Made by a program: the position numbers and the translations under genes. From the NCBI GenBank assembly GCA_014526335.1, contig JACTAT010000012.1, positions 1,025,318 to 1,089,317 of the forward strand: a DNA stretch of 64,000 nt. Direction: 5' to 3'. Below the pieces are notes generated by a model. The model ran no database searches, was not told where the DNA came from, and worked only from the letters and a program-made list of their open reading frames with translations. Each line of letters starts with the position of its first letter. Position 1 is the stretch's first letter. Source of the stretch: Chrysaora quinquecirrha. Lineage: Eukaryota > Cnidaria > Scyphozoa > Semaeostomeae > Pelagiidae. This document shows positions 44,340-57,727 of the stretch, one piece after another.

Positions 44340-45471
44340 TCAGCTGTGATGATTTGGTTTGGTGATTTTTGCGGAATGTGTTGGGAGGTTTGGGGTTTTT
44401 AGTTTGTTTATTGGCATTTGCTGTGGTCTTGCTCTATTTGTTGTCATTTGTTTATTGACTGAAACGAGTCTATTAGTCATTGTTGCGTCCGTTTTTGTGT
44501 TTCTTGGCTTGGTTCCTAATTTGTAATTCGGTGGTGGTGGTCGGCAAGATTGAGAGACATGATTGAGGGCTTGGGCTTTCGTAAGATTTATAAATTTCAG
44601 GAAGATTATGATGCATATGAGATTGAAATTGAGATTCGGTGTCAAAATGGGTTCAGCAAGTTTGGTACTGGTGCTTGTGGTTCTTTTTCTTCTTCTCTTG
44701 CGTTTGCCATTCCCCAGGCTGCTGAAAAACATCTAAAAAGCTGTGCATTTTCTTCTGATCTGAAATGCATTTGAAGATGGCAAATTGACAGAAGAAAGAT
44801 TCAGCATGTTTAGCAATATCAATTTCTTCAGGAACTGTGTCAACATTTATTCCTTGTTTTAACTTTCTGATAACAGCATCTTGTGTTCTTTCATTCACTT
44901 TCTCAACGACATTCAAGACTCCGACAGAGCGTTCTCTGGAATATTGTTCTTTTTTTCCCAACAAGAAAATAAGATCTTGAATCTTGGATCTGTTACGGAA
45001 GATGTCATCTTTCATTTAAACGCTGGTTTTCTCAGCAGGATCTTGACGGACTTGAAGATCACATACTTCATCTTTCACATGAACATCTGCCTCTAATTTA
45101 TCAATTCTTGATAAGATGGATTGTTGGTTATCCAAGATTTATTTTTAAACCTCTTGCAGAAAAGCCAAATAGATGAATTTTTATCCGTGTCGGGAAATGT
45201 ATACCTTTCCGCAATCGTCAGAGCCTCAACGAAAGTTTCTTGAATCATCTTCTGTAAAATTTTATTTTTGATTTGAAGAAGTAGGCCCTGGATTTATCTC
45301 GATATCACCAGACAGAAACAGTATGAAGAAAAGAGAGATCTTAACGCAAGAGGCGAGTCTGACATTAGGCAGATAGAAGCCAATACAAAGCTTTTGCCCT
45401 CGCTTAGAGATCACTCTTTTAAACCATTCTTTCCCTGATTTTGCATTAGATAAACCTCTTGGTTTGAACAC
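44340..45471 (-). pseudogene. CR1/L2-like LINE ORF1 with N-terminal 2A-like peptide
   Basis: The N-terminal frame (45471 to 45262) reads GFYLPNVRLASCVKISLFFI then LFLSGDIEINPGP. A stop follows at 45262. Downstream in other frames come an Ile/Leu/Lys heptad region (QSILSRIDKLEADVHVKDEV, near 45110), then SKIQDLIFLLGKKEQYSRER, SVGVLNVVEKVNERTQDAVI and EEIDIAKHAESFF (45015 to 44653), then a basic tail (GNGKRKRRRKRTTSTSTKLA). Coiled coil, 'E.YSRR....GV.E' and 'I...HR.G' is the order of ORF1 in L2/CR1-type LINEs. 2A-like peptides at the N-terminus are known in some CR1-clade LINEs. ORF2 (endonuclease and reverse transcriptase) is absent. Confidence 0.65.
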
Positions 45472-45479
45472 AGAATAGC

Positions 45480-48420
45480 ATCTTCTTTTAACAACATTTT
45501 CGTAGTGAATTTTGGATAATCAAATCTTAGATAATCCACAGACCGAAAAGAGCAAAGAGCACGAAAATGAGTGAAAGGGCAACAAAAGCGGTTTTGAAAT
45601 GTAACGACTTTAACGACAAAGGAGCATTGTAATGTACACGACAAAATCAATTACTGCCAGACGAAGAGAAAACCGAGTAAAGTTCATCGCAATACTGGGA
45701 AAATGGGATGAAAACCACGAATGGCACTAATCCACGATTGCAAGCGCCCACCAAGAACGTTTGGACAAATTTTTAAGTTAGTTTAGTTTTTTAGTAAAAG
45801 AATATTTGTATTTTTTTCTGGAAGATCTATGCAAGTAGGCCAATAAAGATTAAAACTCCATGGCATCAGCTATAGCACAAGTAAACTGGTTTTTTATTTC
45901 AATACAATAGTTGAATTAAACAAAACCAATAAGTATTATGTTTGCAATTTCCAAAAAGTTCAAATTCATTTACCTGAAATCCTTGTCCAATTTTTCACCT
46001 TTCATATTTGTTAGTATGAATCTTGTTTGCTTATTTATTTTTGATTTAATGGCCACTTTTTTCTTTATATTCCCCAAGGTACAATTTTCCTTCACCTCAC
46101 TCTCTTAGAAGACAAAATATATTAATATAATCTGCCATTCTTTCCTGCAATATTTATTGCAATATTAAGAAATACAGCTATTTTTCTTTTCACTTTCGTC
46201 CAAACGAACAATAATCTTCCTAGTAGACATATCTATGGAAAAGTATCCTTCTTTTATATATTAGTTTTTTCATCAGCATAATATCAATGACAAAGACATG
46301 CTATGGTATTACTTAAACTTAAGCTTCAATGGGACCCAGAGGCAATAATTATGGGGCAAGTCTTCAATAGATAATCAGAACTACAAAAGCAATAAGGAAA
46401 ATTGATATTGTTCACTGTACTACATGTAATATAAGAAATATAAGGCAACTTACCATTAACTTTTTAAAAAACGACCAGGTACTAAATATTTTTACCACTC
46501 CGGTTGTTTTCATCCATGAAAGTGCAGTCAAAAGTCGCGCGCTGTTTCCTGGCCAATGATTGGTTGATAAAGCATGAATGAGAATGAACCAAACCTCAGC
46601 AGAAAATCCGGAAATTAATAGACAAACTTTTTCCAAGGGCAAAATCAAATCAGCGAATCCACGGCAATTGAATTTCAGCAAAATACAATTTAATTCACAA
46701 CAATGGTCCCAATCAATTCTGTACAATGTCCTGTTAAATCTATAAACTATAATCGAGTTAAGAAATGTCCCTTTCTTTGCACAGCAGTGTGCCGTGTTTC
46801 ACATATGCACAAACCAATCATATGCGATGAAACCTTAGAGAATTTGAAAAATCTACAATATATTATCCATGGATCTCAATTTCTTCGTCTCCATCTAAAG
46901 CAAACAAATACTGACCTTAGATATTTGAACCTTTGAGCTGTTGTTTAAGCGTCTCTGACAAGGTTTTCCGTGGAATGTATGAGCTGCCACCAACTATGAT
47001 GGCTGGCTTAGAAATTTCCTTTGCAGGTTTATTGTGTAATATACGAAGGGGACGGATACTATAGATATTGTCCCGTATGCTGCTTGATGGATTTGTTAGA
47101 GATTTCGAAATGGGTTTGTCTTTATAACCTTCAGTGTTTTTTTTATTTACTTATTTTATTTATTTATATTTATTTGATGAAGCAGGTTAAGCTAATGTCA
47201 GCTTGCAGCTGATGGGGACCTGCTATCTTGGAATACAATTGACAAACCCCACAGTTGACAAAAATGAAGTGGGTCGGTGTGAGAATGGCAGCAACTGCAG
47301 TGGAGCCGCCACATCTTATTCCCGGCGTTTCTTCCCGTTTTCTTTTCGAACCAGCTTTGGCTAGAGGCCAATATCTTTTTATGATTGCATCGAAATCTGT
47401 CTAGCTTTGCTGAAGAGCATGTCTCAGAGTCTCTTGTCTTGCAATGACTGACAAATTATCTTTCAAATTCCTGGCAAGAATAGTTTTTAAATTGAAGACA
47501 TAGGGGTTAGATTTAGATTATTAAATTGGAAGCTGCTTGGCCTATTTCAACGAGAGGTCTTCGCTGTTTTGTTGGATAAATTTCGCCGAAATTAAACCAA
47601 GAAATTCAAGGGAAGGATCTTCAATTTCTTCAAATGTTACTTTCTGACACAATATTCAGGAAAAAAGACTCGTACATCTCCTCTCGTGTCCCAGTTCTTG
47701 GTAGCGAGCGTTTCAGAACATTCATGGTTCCTTCAAATGAATTTGTGCAAACTCCTGTTTCATCGTTTTTGAACTGAATGCTGTTTTGGGCGTTTTGCGC
47801 ATGTAAGGGATATTATCCCAATCTTGTAATAGAACAGACCGATTTGCCGCTTGGTCTAACGTTAGAGGTAAAAGAAGAGAAATAGTCAATTTTGAGTCAA
47901 CAATAAGAAAGTATAAATGCATAAACTATGAGAACAGAACAAAACGATCAACATTGTGAGTATAGAATAAAGCATAAGAAAATGTAATGTAAAAAGGTAT
48001 AATATAAAAATGTTCAGCGGTCCTCAGTTCTTCCTCTTTTACTTCCTCCTCTTGAGATCCGTTTAGAATATTCTCATGGGCACCTCTCTGGGCCCTTACA
48101 TTGCAACAGTGGACGTTGCTTCATCTCCAAAAAGGTTACTTGGTTTCTCTAGCAAATGTTTGACTTTTGTTGTGTCTCTATCTGCCAGATCCTCGAATTT
48201 TCGCATGTGGGTCTTGCAGATTATCAGTCGCATTGTCTATCCTTTGTGTTTGGTTGATTGAAACTCATTCAATATATCAAGTTGAATTTGTAAGTAGTAA
48301 GTTGTACGTGTTCTGAATTAGCTAAAGCATTCTAAGTAAAGAGATGATCAGATGTTTAATGCCCTTTTCTGTAGGCAATTTGATTTTCATCTAGAATTTC
48401 TGTTGATCAAAAACCAAATT
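45480..48420. other. Long gene-free stretch
   Basis: Nothing recognisable is seen apart from a TTTATTTA run near 47148-47176. On the minus strand 48270-48080 has protein-like text (MRKFEDLADRDTTKVKHLLE and SNLFGDEATSTVAM) that may belong to an unknown gene or to the piggyBac element upstream of it. The 46412-46726 minus frame has no domain. Confidence 0.3.
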
Positions 48421-48429
48421 AAGTCTATG

Positions 48430-48708
48430 TAAAGAATACCATGTACATCCTGGGGAATTTCCAACATAATTCTAAATAAGATGCGAAACCTCATTATCTA
48501 GCCAGCGTACAATTGTTATACCAATGTTAGCATCAACACACCAATCACTGGAGTCATGGCCAGGCTTTTCAGAGTTTAATTTTCTTTTTATATTGACCAG
48601 CTCCTTGGAGTCTCTCGGCCCTAAGTGTGTCAACAGCCCAAATTCGAACACTCCTTTGGACCTGCAATAGTGACACAGAAAATCTAACAACATTTCAATC
48701 AACTCCAA
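48430..48708 (-). pseudogene. piggyBac transposase fragment
   Basis: The 78-codon frame reads LLDFLCHYCRSKGVFEFGLL, then KELVNIKRKLNSEKPGHDSS, then DWCVDANIGITIVRWLDNEV and SHLI, followed after a stop by NYVGNSP. In DDE_Tnp_1_7 (piggyBac) transposases the segment after 'D.YYTS..L...L...G...GT.R' includes '...W.DNK.V.LLS...G..P'. 'VRWLDNEVSHLI.NYVGNSP' fits this well. The catalytic aspartates and flanking ends are not visible. It is a decayed internal fragment on the minus strand. Confidence 0.55.
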
Positions 48709-51190
48709 GATCTGGCATGCCTAATGCTCTTCGCGCTCTGCCTTTTTTCTGGCTCTTCTTGTCTGTCGCTCAGCTTCAAAAGACTGGCAAGTTCTGCAGA
48801 CCAATGACGGGTGTTCAAAATGTCCATCTTCGCACTGTACCGTCAGACTTCCCGTAACAGGCAATCGACTATGGCAATGGACTTTGCATCACCGTTCAAA
48901 CAAATACTGGTCAAAGTCTCTTTGTTGCATTCCACTATGCCATTTTCCTCTGATTTTTGTCCTCGTCCAATCATATTAAATAGTCTTTTTTCTGCAATTT
49001 TAACCTTTTATGTTTCTAAACCAAATCTGGTTTCGAATTCTAAGCTTCTACTAATCCTAGCTGATAAGCATAATAGCGACAAGAGAATGTTCGAAGTCAC
49101 TTCAGCTATCAAGGGGTATCCTCAGACAAAACAAATTCCGTTACAAGCAGCCTCCATCTTGCATTTAGATAGAGAAGAAACTTTCCTTCGCGCATTAAAA
49201 CAATATCATTTATACGAAACGACAATGTTACAACATTCTGACTTGTGATCAGAGAATAACTTTGGATAATTAAGTATGTTGTAAATGGTTATATTTTAAA
49301 AGGCAAATTGTCACAACAATTTAAGATCGATTTTGATCAAGGACAAAATGCAAAAAAGATGGATAAGCTTTTCTGCACTGATCGGGTCTCAGCTAAAATT
49401 TTCCGGAAATTTGCATTCTAAAGATACAAAAAGCAAAAAACGATCCTGAAACAACAATATCCCATGTGCTTTCTTCTTCAATAGTTGTCAATATCTAGGC
49501 AGAAAAAATTCATCCACCTGATGCCGGTCTTTGGCGATTTCCATCTTGGATTGTTTCATGTTGTCTTGTACAGCCGCCAAAGTAAATGAATGTAAATACA
49601 GTAAATATGTCTATTCCAACGTTGTTGAGGCATTGAAATAAAGACTCTAATAAGCCATGCGCACCACCTTGGTCACTTGAGGAAATACCAAGAAAAAGCG
49701 TTTACACAGATCTATCATTGCTTGGTACGAATCTTACGGTTACAAATGTTGTGTCAATTTGTTGTCTGTCTGAGCTGCCATCAATTTGCACGGAGCAACC
49801 TTAGCTGTCTTTTAGCAAACACCCATCTTTTCAATTTCGAATCTCATACTGATATCCTCATTTCTGCAAAGGTGACTGGGTCACGATAATAATAATAACA
49901 AGAGTTTTCAAATGGGACAAAATCAGTATCCAATCCATCTTAACGCTTGGCGGCATTCGCGCATAGGTATATAGATAAAGGTATACAACAATAAATACAC
50001 GATAAGTGGCAGCTTTTGGGGTCGTATCTTGAAATTAAAACAAATTAGATGAATAAATGTTAAACATTGATACTTTTGCACACTGATACTGATACTTTAA
50101 GTTCGCCAGTGGCCATTCCGCCAAAACACTGTCATGCTTCTTAATGTTCGAATAAAATTCTCAAAATTTGCAATTCTTGTAAGTATATGAAAACTGGTGT
50201 GTAGGCCTATGCATAAAATGGCACAAAGCATCCATCCTTTAAAAACAAACATACCAATCAATGAATAGAAGTACAAAAAATTGTGATCTTACATCAAGTT
50301 GCACATTTAAGCACGAAAAAAAGTAGAATTGATGCATTCCACAATCCGCACACCTAACTCCAGCGGATACTCAACATTTTTCTCAGTCATCTTTGGAATT
50401 AGCACATCGATGAATTTCAGTCATGGCAGATATTCTGATTGCTGCATCGATTTGCTGAATTAATCGCCACCTTTCAAACTCTTCTTCCTCCCTCTTGGGA
50501 TCAATCGTTTATGTTGATGGGCCTAAGTTGGCAGCATCAACATCATCTACATATTCCTCGACATGAGTGTTGACGTTGAAGGACCTTGTATTCTGTCTTC
50601 ATCGCCAGTCGTCGTTCTGCTGCTGCCTTCCAAACATTTCAAGTAATGACTTTTGACCACTTGCTGTAGCAATAACAGTCAATCTCTTATTCTTGCTTTC
50701 CAAACGTTTCTGTTGACCACTCTTCGCTTTTCTTTTTATTTTCATTACAGAGAAAATTTACGCAACTTTGTTGATACAGACAGAATTTTTGAATTCCGTT
50801 GGTTTTTGTTTCTGCTGATGTCAACAACAGCCATGGCAACATTAGCAACCTTATTTTGTATCCCAAAAGGAGGCTGAGCGCTTATGTCATTCAATTTCAC
50901 TAACATTCATATAATTGTTTGGGGCTTGAGTGAGGCTTGAAGGGGTGAAGTGAAATGATGAAATATTGTGAACGAGAAGGGCCAAAACCACTGGGCCAAA
51001 AACAGGAACTTTTAGTTCACTGGGCCAATGATCCACTAGTCACAATGTTAAAAGATACCCTGCGTGCTCTCCTATTGTGTCTTAGTTGCTCTTTCGGTAC
51101 TTTCTGTAAACCTTGTCATTATCGCCATTTTGTAAAAAGGAATCTTCATCCTAGATTCGCCACGATTGTTGCAGCCATCATCATGACATC
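48709..51190. other. Gene-free stretch with no recognisable feature
   Basis: The plus frame 48811-49248 (145 codons) lacks any recognised domain and has no support from context. No terminal repeats or RNA genes were recognised. Confidence 0.3.
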
Positions 51191-51197
51191 TCTTACA

Positions 51198-51240
51198 CAG
51201 TGGCGTAGCCAAGGGGGGGGGGGGCGGTCGCCCCCCAACA
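51198..51240. mobile_element. CAGTGGCGTAGCC-type transposon terminus
   Basis: CAGTGGCGTAGCCAAGGGGG, followed by a G run, CGGTCGCCCCCC, is the kind of end found in many invertebrate hAT-like and other TIR elements. No reverse-complement partner was found to the right. The same element may include the paired motifs TTTTTCTGGGGAGCATAGCC (near 51925) and TTTTTCCGGGTGCAAGCCCC (near 52255), which are typical of the interior of such elements. Confidence 0.5.
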
Positions 51241-52294
51241 GTTGAAAAGTTGGTGATTTAGAAAAGTCCATTTCTGCAATAAAATCAGGGGGGGGTAAGA
51301 GAAATTCTAACAACCTTTGGGCAATTAATATTTTTCAATGTCGAAACAGAGTAGAGATATCTTTCCACCTCACCTGCTCGGTTCCAAGGAAAATGTTCTA
51401 CGACTAATATTATGCGGCAATTAACGCCACATGTTTACTATTGTTCAACCCACACTCCCCTCCTTTTGCAAAAGGTCTTGATTTGTGAAGGGTTATAAAG
51501 GCACGGACTTTCTTATAATTTTACGATCCCGTCGGACAGATTTAAAGTTTATTCAAAAGACCTCTCTAGCGTATTCTTGCTGTGGTGAAAAGTGAAAACG
51601 TCAATCTCCTTTCTCTGATTGTCGAAATAAAGCGAGATAGAACGAAAAGGCAAAACCACGAAAAAATTAGTAGAGTAAACGAAAGATCAGACAACACAGT
51701 GCATGTTGCTAGTAGATAAACGTAGTCGTAGAATGATAATTTTCACCGCTTCGCATAATAAGTATGTATTTTTGGCTGGAATGTTTTACATCAACAAGAA
51801 AGCGAGTGTTTCCAACAAACAGGTGAGATGAGATGTCTTCGGATATCCAGTATGTAACACAACACAATAGGCAAGCAAAAAAATATGCATTCTATGCGAT
51901 ACTAGAGGTTGGAAAACGAAAATTTTTCTGGGGAGCATAGCCCCGGACCCCCTAGTTTTGTGTGCCTTCCATTAATCAATTTGAGACTATTTCCGTGTTT
52001 TCATACTAAAAAGCGCATGGTAACAAATTTTGTGTTTACAACGTAGATATTTGGTAGCTTTCATGAACTTCAATGGTCTAAGAACAATTTTTCCCTGGCA
52101 TAGCAATAGACGCTGTACGAAGATTGTAGGTCCGTTGTCATGAAATTATTGTGAAAAGCAAGAATTATCCAGCATATTTTCTCCGTTTGAAAGCCCCTTA
52201 AATTTCTTTTCTAGAGTGCCGTTTTACGACCTGTAGAAGGTCATGGTCCCAAAAATTTTTCCGGGTGCAAGCCCCCGAACCCCCATGATTTCTA

Positions 52295-52571
52295 CAATGC
52301 CTGCCAAAAGTCTTGGAACACTCGCACTATTTTTACTCAGATGGTAGCAGAAAAAACCCCTCCCCCCTCAAACAATGTTGATTTTCTGTGGTTTGGAATA
52401 TCCCACGAGAACCCGCAATGCATCTTATGAAAGCTCAGACTGTACAAAAGACGAACAACATTGTTTTGGGGGGAGGGGGTTGATTTTCTGTATTTCCCAG
52501 TAAGAAAGGGAAGAGGAGTCGTATTTTTTCAAAAACTACGGGGGTGTTCCAAGGACTTTTGGCAGGCATTG
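52295..52571. mobile_element. MITE copy 1 of the composite (277 bp)
   Basis: The ends are CAATGCCTGCCAAAAGTCTT and, in reverse complement, CAATGCCTGCCAAAAGTCCT, both followed by TGGAACAC. The AAAAGTCTTGGAACAC ending resembles Tc1/mariner-type termini. The interior has two G/C homopolymer tracts and two copies of TTGATTTTCTGT. The left flank is TA (52293-52294). Confidence 0.85.
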
Positions 52572-55012
52572 TCAGATTTTTATATCGAAATCAGTGAAGT
52601 AGATATTTCATACTGATCGGTAACCAGGGGTTTTCGATGGTGCTGATCTCATTTTTGATATTTTTAAGAGTGTATGTTCAATAGTTTCTGCAATATTAGC
52701 ATATAATGTGATTATGGGCCTTCTCATTGGTGGTATTTTGCTGCTATTTTGATCATGCAAATAAAGGTTAAAAAAGCACGCATGTGCAATCGTTTTAGAG
52801 GTACAACACTTTGAATATGATCTGTGAAGAAAATCGTAGTCTTCGTAACATCAGAAAAGCATATATCGATAGTGGGAGAAGCAGGCAGCTGTGATACACA
52901 TTTAGGAAGTAAGTCGTGTTCAATGCATTCAAATTTATTGCTAATACTCTCCCAAAGCTATACACATCTCATAGACTAATAGCAAAAGTTGCAGAATATT
53001 TTAAATTATTCATTAGTACTGCTGTCCTATGAAGGAGAAGCAGCAACACAGTCATTCTGATGGGGGAAGGGACCATTTATCGATGATAGCCACCCCCCGG
53101 TAATGATATGGAGAGTGTGTGTGAAATATGCAGTGGAGGCAATGTGAGGGACGGGTTAACGGTAGAACTTCAAATTTCCATTTCCATACAGCGCTACGTT
53201 AAATTAGAAAATGAAATTGAGTTACAATATGTACATTATGACTAGTTGCTGATGCTGTTATAAAGTTGATTGTTATGGGTCACGGCAATGACTGTAGTAT
53301 ATGAATTAGTGGCCTGCGAACTGTGGCAACATGTTCATTGTAGACCCCCTGAAGTGTTTTGTAAAGAACGTTCTTGTCTTCTGCAACATGCTCTTTTTCA
53401 TGGCTTGCAGCAAAAGATGAAGAACTCATATTCTTGAATGATTTCCAATGGTGTCCAGTCATATTGCCATGGAGTGATATGGTCCTGCTGTTAGCAGGCC
53501 ATGTTGTCCTCTTTGCTACACAGAAAACAACGTACAACAAAGATATCGAATTCATCAGAGACACCCCTGTATTCACCACAGCGAAAGCTCTAAGTACATT
53601 TCTTAAAACTTCCATGATCGACAGCCGTGAAACCAAAATGATGAGTGCCCATCAGTGAATTTTCACTTTCAGAAATAAGTTCGACATCCACAGCCAAAGA
53701 ACAGTCATCTCCTCTGGTCATAATATGATCATACAATAGCATGCTGTTGTGTTGATTGTTGTCTTACATTTTTCTTCCTGTCATTATTGCATAATTCAGA
53801 GGACATGGTCTGTCTGCACGTAAGACTGCCTTTGTTGTGGCGATGCCCCGCAAGGCGGCCTATTTGTAGATGCATCCAAGTTGATTGTCTCCATAACATG
53901 CTCGACGGCAACGCTCAACAAATTGTTTTCTGCCTATATTCTTTGCTCTTAGTTAAATTTAGCCGTCATTCGCGACAAAAAGTCGTCCTATACTTTGACT
54001 TGTCGACTGAGAACAATTTTAACTATATACTTGCTATTCCTAAGAAAATACTCACGCACTACACTTTTACAAATAGAAAGAGAGCTTGAGATCAAAATTC
54101 TTTTCGCTAATTTTGTTGAGCGTTAGCGTTGCCCTGATTTTGGGCGAACGGCTATATGGATTGTTAAAATTTTTTGCAGATATACTGCAACACAGCATAC
54201 CTGTATTCTGAGAGGTTGACAGCGAAATTCTGTCTAAAATAACGATTTCCTCGCAGTTGCGAACTTGTTGAGCGTGTTTGTCGAGCGTGACAAAGAAATT
54301 TCTTCTGTTCCTTCCTATCCTCCAGCTCTATTTCCACAGCCTCAATGTGAAGCGGAGGCGGATCACCCCTGACCCATTGGTCACCCTGTCACGGGTATTT
54401 TCACATTGAATTTATGAAACCCGGTAATCTCTTACTCTTCTAGCAAGAAATATAATAAAGCAATCCGGAGACAAATTTCTCTTCATGAGAACATAAACAA
54501 GCTGTCTATACTGGCACTCAGAACATGACTAGGATTAAATTATACATACTCCTGTGTTATACGTTATACCTATTGCATGAAAAAACTTTATACAAAGTAT
54601 TTTGTGGGATAACCTTAATGTTCTGTAATAAGTCGCATTCGATTTTGCAATGCCGCTATTGTATAATTGAAAATAGAACTACCAAATCCATCTGGGTGTC
54701 TAGCACCCTTGCTCTAAATTCGTGGAAAATCATGGAATTATTGTTAACCTGTGTTGCCAGACATCTCCAACTGCATTAAATTCCAAGTATTACTATTTTA
54801 AAAATAGAAATGATGTGCAATTGTATTTTTTATTATGATTATAGCAATAATACGCCCAATTTTCACATAGAGGGGCTGCCCCCCTTCATAACGCCCCTGG
54901 GGTGCAAAATATTCAATTTTCGTTGGTGCCAATGAAATCAGCACCATCGATTACCCTAGGTTGGGGACTATTCCCGGCTTTGTATCTCACCGTTTCAGAT
55001 ATAAATTTCAGA

Positions 55013-55289
55013 CAATGCCTGCCAAAAGTCTTGGAACACTCGCACTATTTTTACTCAGATGGTAGCAGAAAAAACCCCTCCCCCCTCAAACAATGTTGAT
55101 TTTCTGTGGTTTGGAATATCCCACGAGAACCCGCAATGCATCTTATGAAAGCTCAGACTGTACAAAAGACGAACAACATTGTTTTGGGGGGAGGGGGTTG
55201 ATTTTCTGTATTTCCCAGTAAGAAAGGGAAGAGGAGTCGTATTTTTTCAAAAACTACGGGGGTGTTCCAAGGACTTTTGGCAGGCATTG
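55013..55289. mobile_element. MITE copy 2 of the composite (277 bp)
   Basis: Same sequence as copy 1. Its flanks are TTTCAGA on the left and TCAGATTT on the right, with no TA. Inverted symmetry continues about 20-27 bases outwards on both sides. Confidence 0.85.
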
Positions 55290-57727
55290 TCAGATTTTTA
55301 TATCGAAATCAGTGAAGTAGATATTTCATACTGATCGGTAACCAGGGGTTTTCGATGGTGCTGATCTCATTTTTGATATTTTTAAGAGTGTATGTTCAAT
55401 AGTTTCTGCAATATTAGCATATAATGTGATTATGGGCCTTCTCATTGGTGGTATTTTGCTGCTATTTTGATCATGCAAATAAAGGTTAAAAAAGCACGCA
55501 TGTGCAATCGTTTTAGAGGTACAACACTTTGAATATGATCTGTGAAGAAAATCGTAGTCTTCGTAACATCAGAAAAGCATATATCGATAGTGGGAGAAGC
55601 AGGCAGCTGTGATACACATTTAGGAAGTAAGTCGTGTTCAATGCATTCAAATTTATTGCTAATACTCTCCCAAAGCTATACACATCTCATAGACTGATAG
55701 CAAAAGTTGCAGAATATTTCAAATTATTCATTAGTACTGCTATCCTATGAAGGAGAAGCAGCAACACAGTCATTCTGTTGGGGGAAGGGACCATTTATCG
55801 ATGATAGCCACACCCCCGGTAATGATATGGAGAGTGTGTGTGAAATATGCAGTGGAGGCAATGTGAGGGACGGGTTAACGGTAGAACTTCAAATTTCCAT
55901 TTCCATACAACGCTACGTTAAATTAGAAAATGAAATTGAGTTACAATATGTACATTATGACTAGTTGCTGATGCTGTTATAAAGTTGATTGTTATGGGTC
56001 ACGGCAATGACTGTAGTATATGAATTAGTGGCCTGCCAACTGTGGCAACATGTTCATTGTAGACCCCCAGAAGTGTTTTGTAAAGAACGTTCTTGTCTTC
56101 TGCAACATGCTCTTTTTCATGGCTTGCAGCAAAAGATGAAGAACTCATATTCTTGAATGATTTCCAATGGTGTCCAGTCATATTGCCATGGAGTGATATG
56201 GTCCTGCTGTTAGCAGGCCATGTTGTCCTCTTTGCTACACAGAAAACAACGTACAACAAAGATATCGAATTCATCAGAGACACCCCTGTATTCACCACAG
56301 CGAAAGCTCTAAGTACATTTCTTAAAACTTCCATGATCGACAGCCGTGAAACCAAAATGATGAGTGCCCATCAGTGAACTTTTACTTTCAGAAATAAGTT
56401 CGACATCCACAGCCAAAGAACAGTCATCTCCTCTGGTCATAATATGATCATACAATAGCATGCTGTTGTGTTGATTGTTGTCTTACATTGTTCTTCCTGT
56501 CATTATTGCATAATTCAGAAGACATGGTCTGTCTGCACGTAAGACTGCCTTTGTTGTGGCGATGCCCCGCAAGGCGGCCTATTTGTAGATGCATCCAAGT
56601 TGATTGTCTCCATAACATGCTCAACGGCAACGCTCAACAAATTGTTTTCTGCCTATATTCTTTGCTCTTAGTTAAATTTAGCCGTCATTCGCGACAAAAA
56701 GTCGTCCTATACTTTGACTTGTCGACTGAGAACAATTTTAACTATATACTTGCTATTCCTAAGAAAATACTCACGTACTACACTTTTACAAATAGAAAGA
56801 GAGCTTGAGATCAAAATTCTTTTCGCTAATTTTGTTGAGCGTTAGCGTTGCCCTGATTTTGGGCGAACGGCTATATGGATTGTTAAAATTTTTTGCAGAT
56901 ATACTGCAACACAGCATACCTGTATTCTGAGAGGTTGACAGCGAAATTCTGTCTAAAATAACGATTTCCTCGCAGTTGCGAACTTGTTGAGCGTGTTTGT
57001 CGAGCGTGACAAAGAAATTTCTTCTGTTCCTTCCTATCCTCCAGCTCTATTTCCACAGCCTCAATGTGAAGCGGAGGCGGATCACCCCTGACCCATTGGT
57101 CACCCTGTCACGGGTATTTTCACATTGAATTTATGAAACCCGGTAATCTCTTACTCTTCTAGCAAGAAATATAATAAAGCAATCCGGAGACAAATTTCTC
57201 TTCATGAGAACATAAACAAGCTGTCTATACTGGCACTCAGAACATGACTAGGATTAAATTATACATACTCCTGTGTTATACGTTATACCTATTGCATGAA
57301 AAAACTTTATACAAAGTATTTTGTGGGATAACCTTAATGTTCTGTAATAAGTCGCATTCGATTTTGCAATGCCGCTATTGTATAATTGAAAATAGAACTA
57401 CCAAATCCATCTGGGTGTCTAGCACCCTTGCTCTAAATTCGTGGAAAATCATGGAATTATTGTTAACCTGTGTTGCCAGACATCTCCAACTGCATTAAAT
57501 TCCAAGTATTACTATTTTAAAAATAGAAATGATGTGCAATTGTATTTTTTATTATGATTATAGCAATAATACGCCCAATTTTCACATAGAGGGCTGCCCC
57601 TTCATAACGCCCTGGGGTGCAAAATATTCAATTTTCGTTGGTGCCAATGAAATCAGCACCATCGATTACCCTAGGTTGGGGACTATTCCCGGCTTTGTAT
57701 CTCACCGTTTCAGATATAAATTTCAGA

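Noticed and set aside
48080..48270. Minus-strand protein-like text downstream of the piggyBac fragment
   Set aside because: It does not resemble the Cys-rich piggyBac C-terminus and is too short to assign.
48811..49248. 145-codon plus-strand frame
   Set aside because: No recognised motif, no homologous copy in the window and no supporting context.
53280..53658. Paired 118- and 94-codon frames on opposite strands, repeated at 55999-56377
   Set aside because: Their conservation only reflects the recent DNA duplication. Neither strand shows a domain, and one is the shadow of the other.
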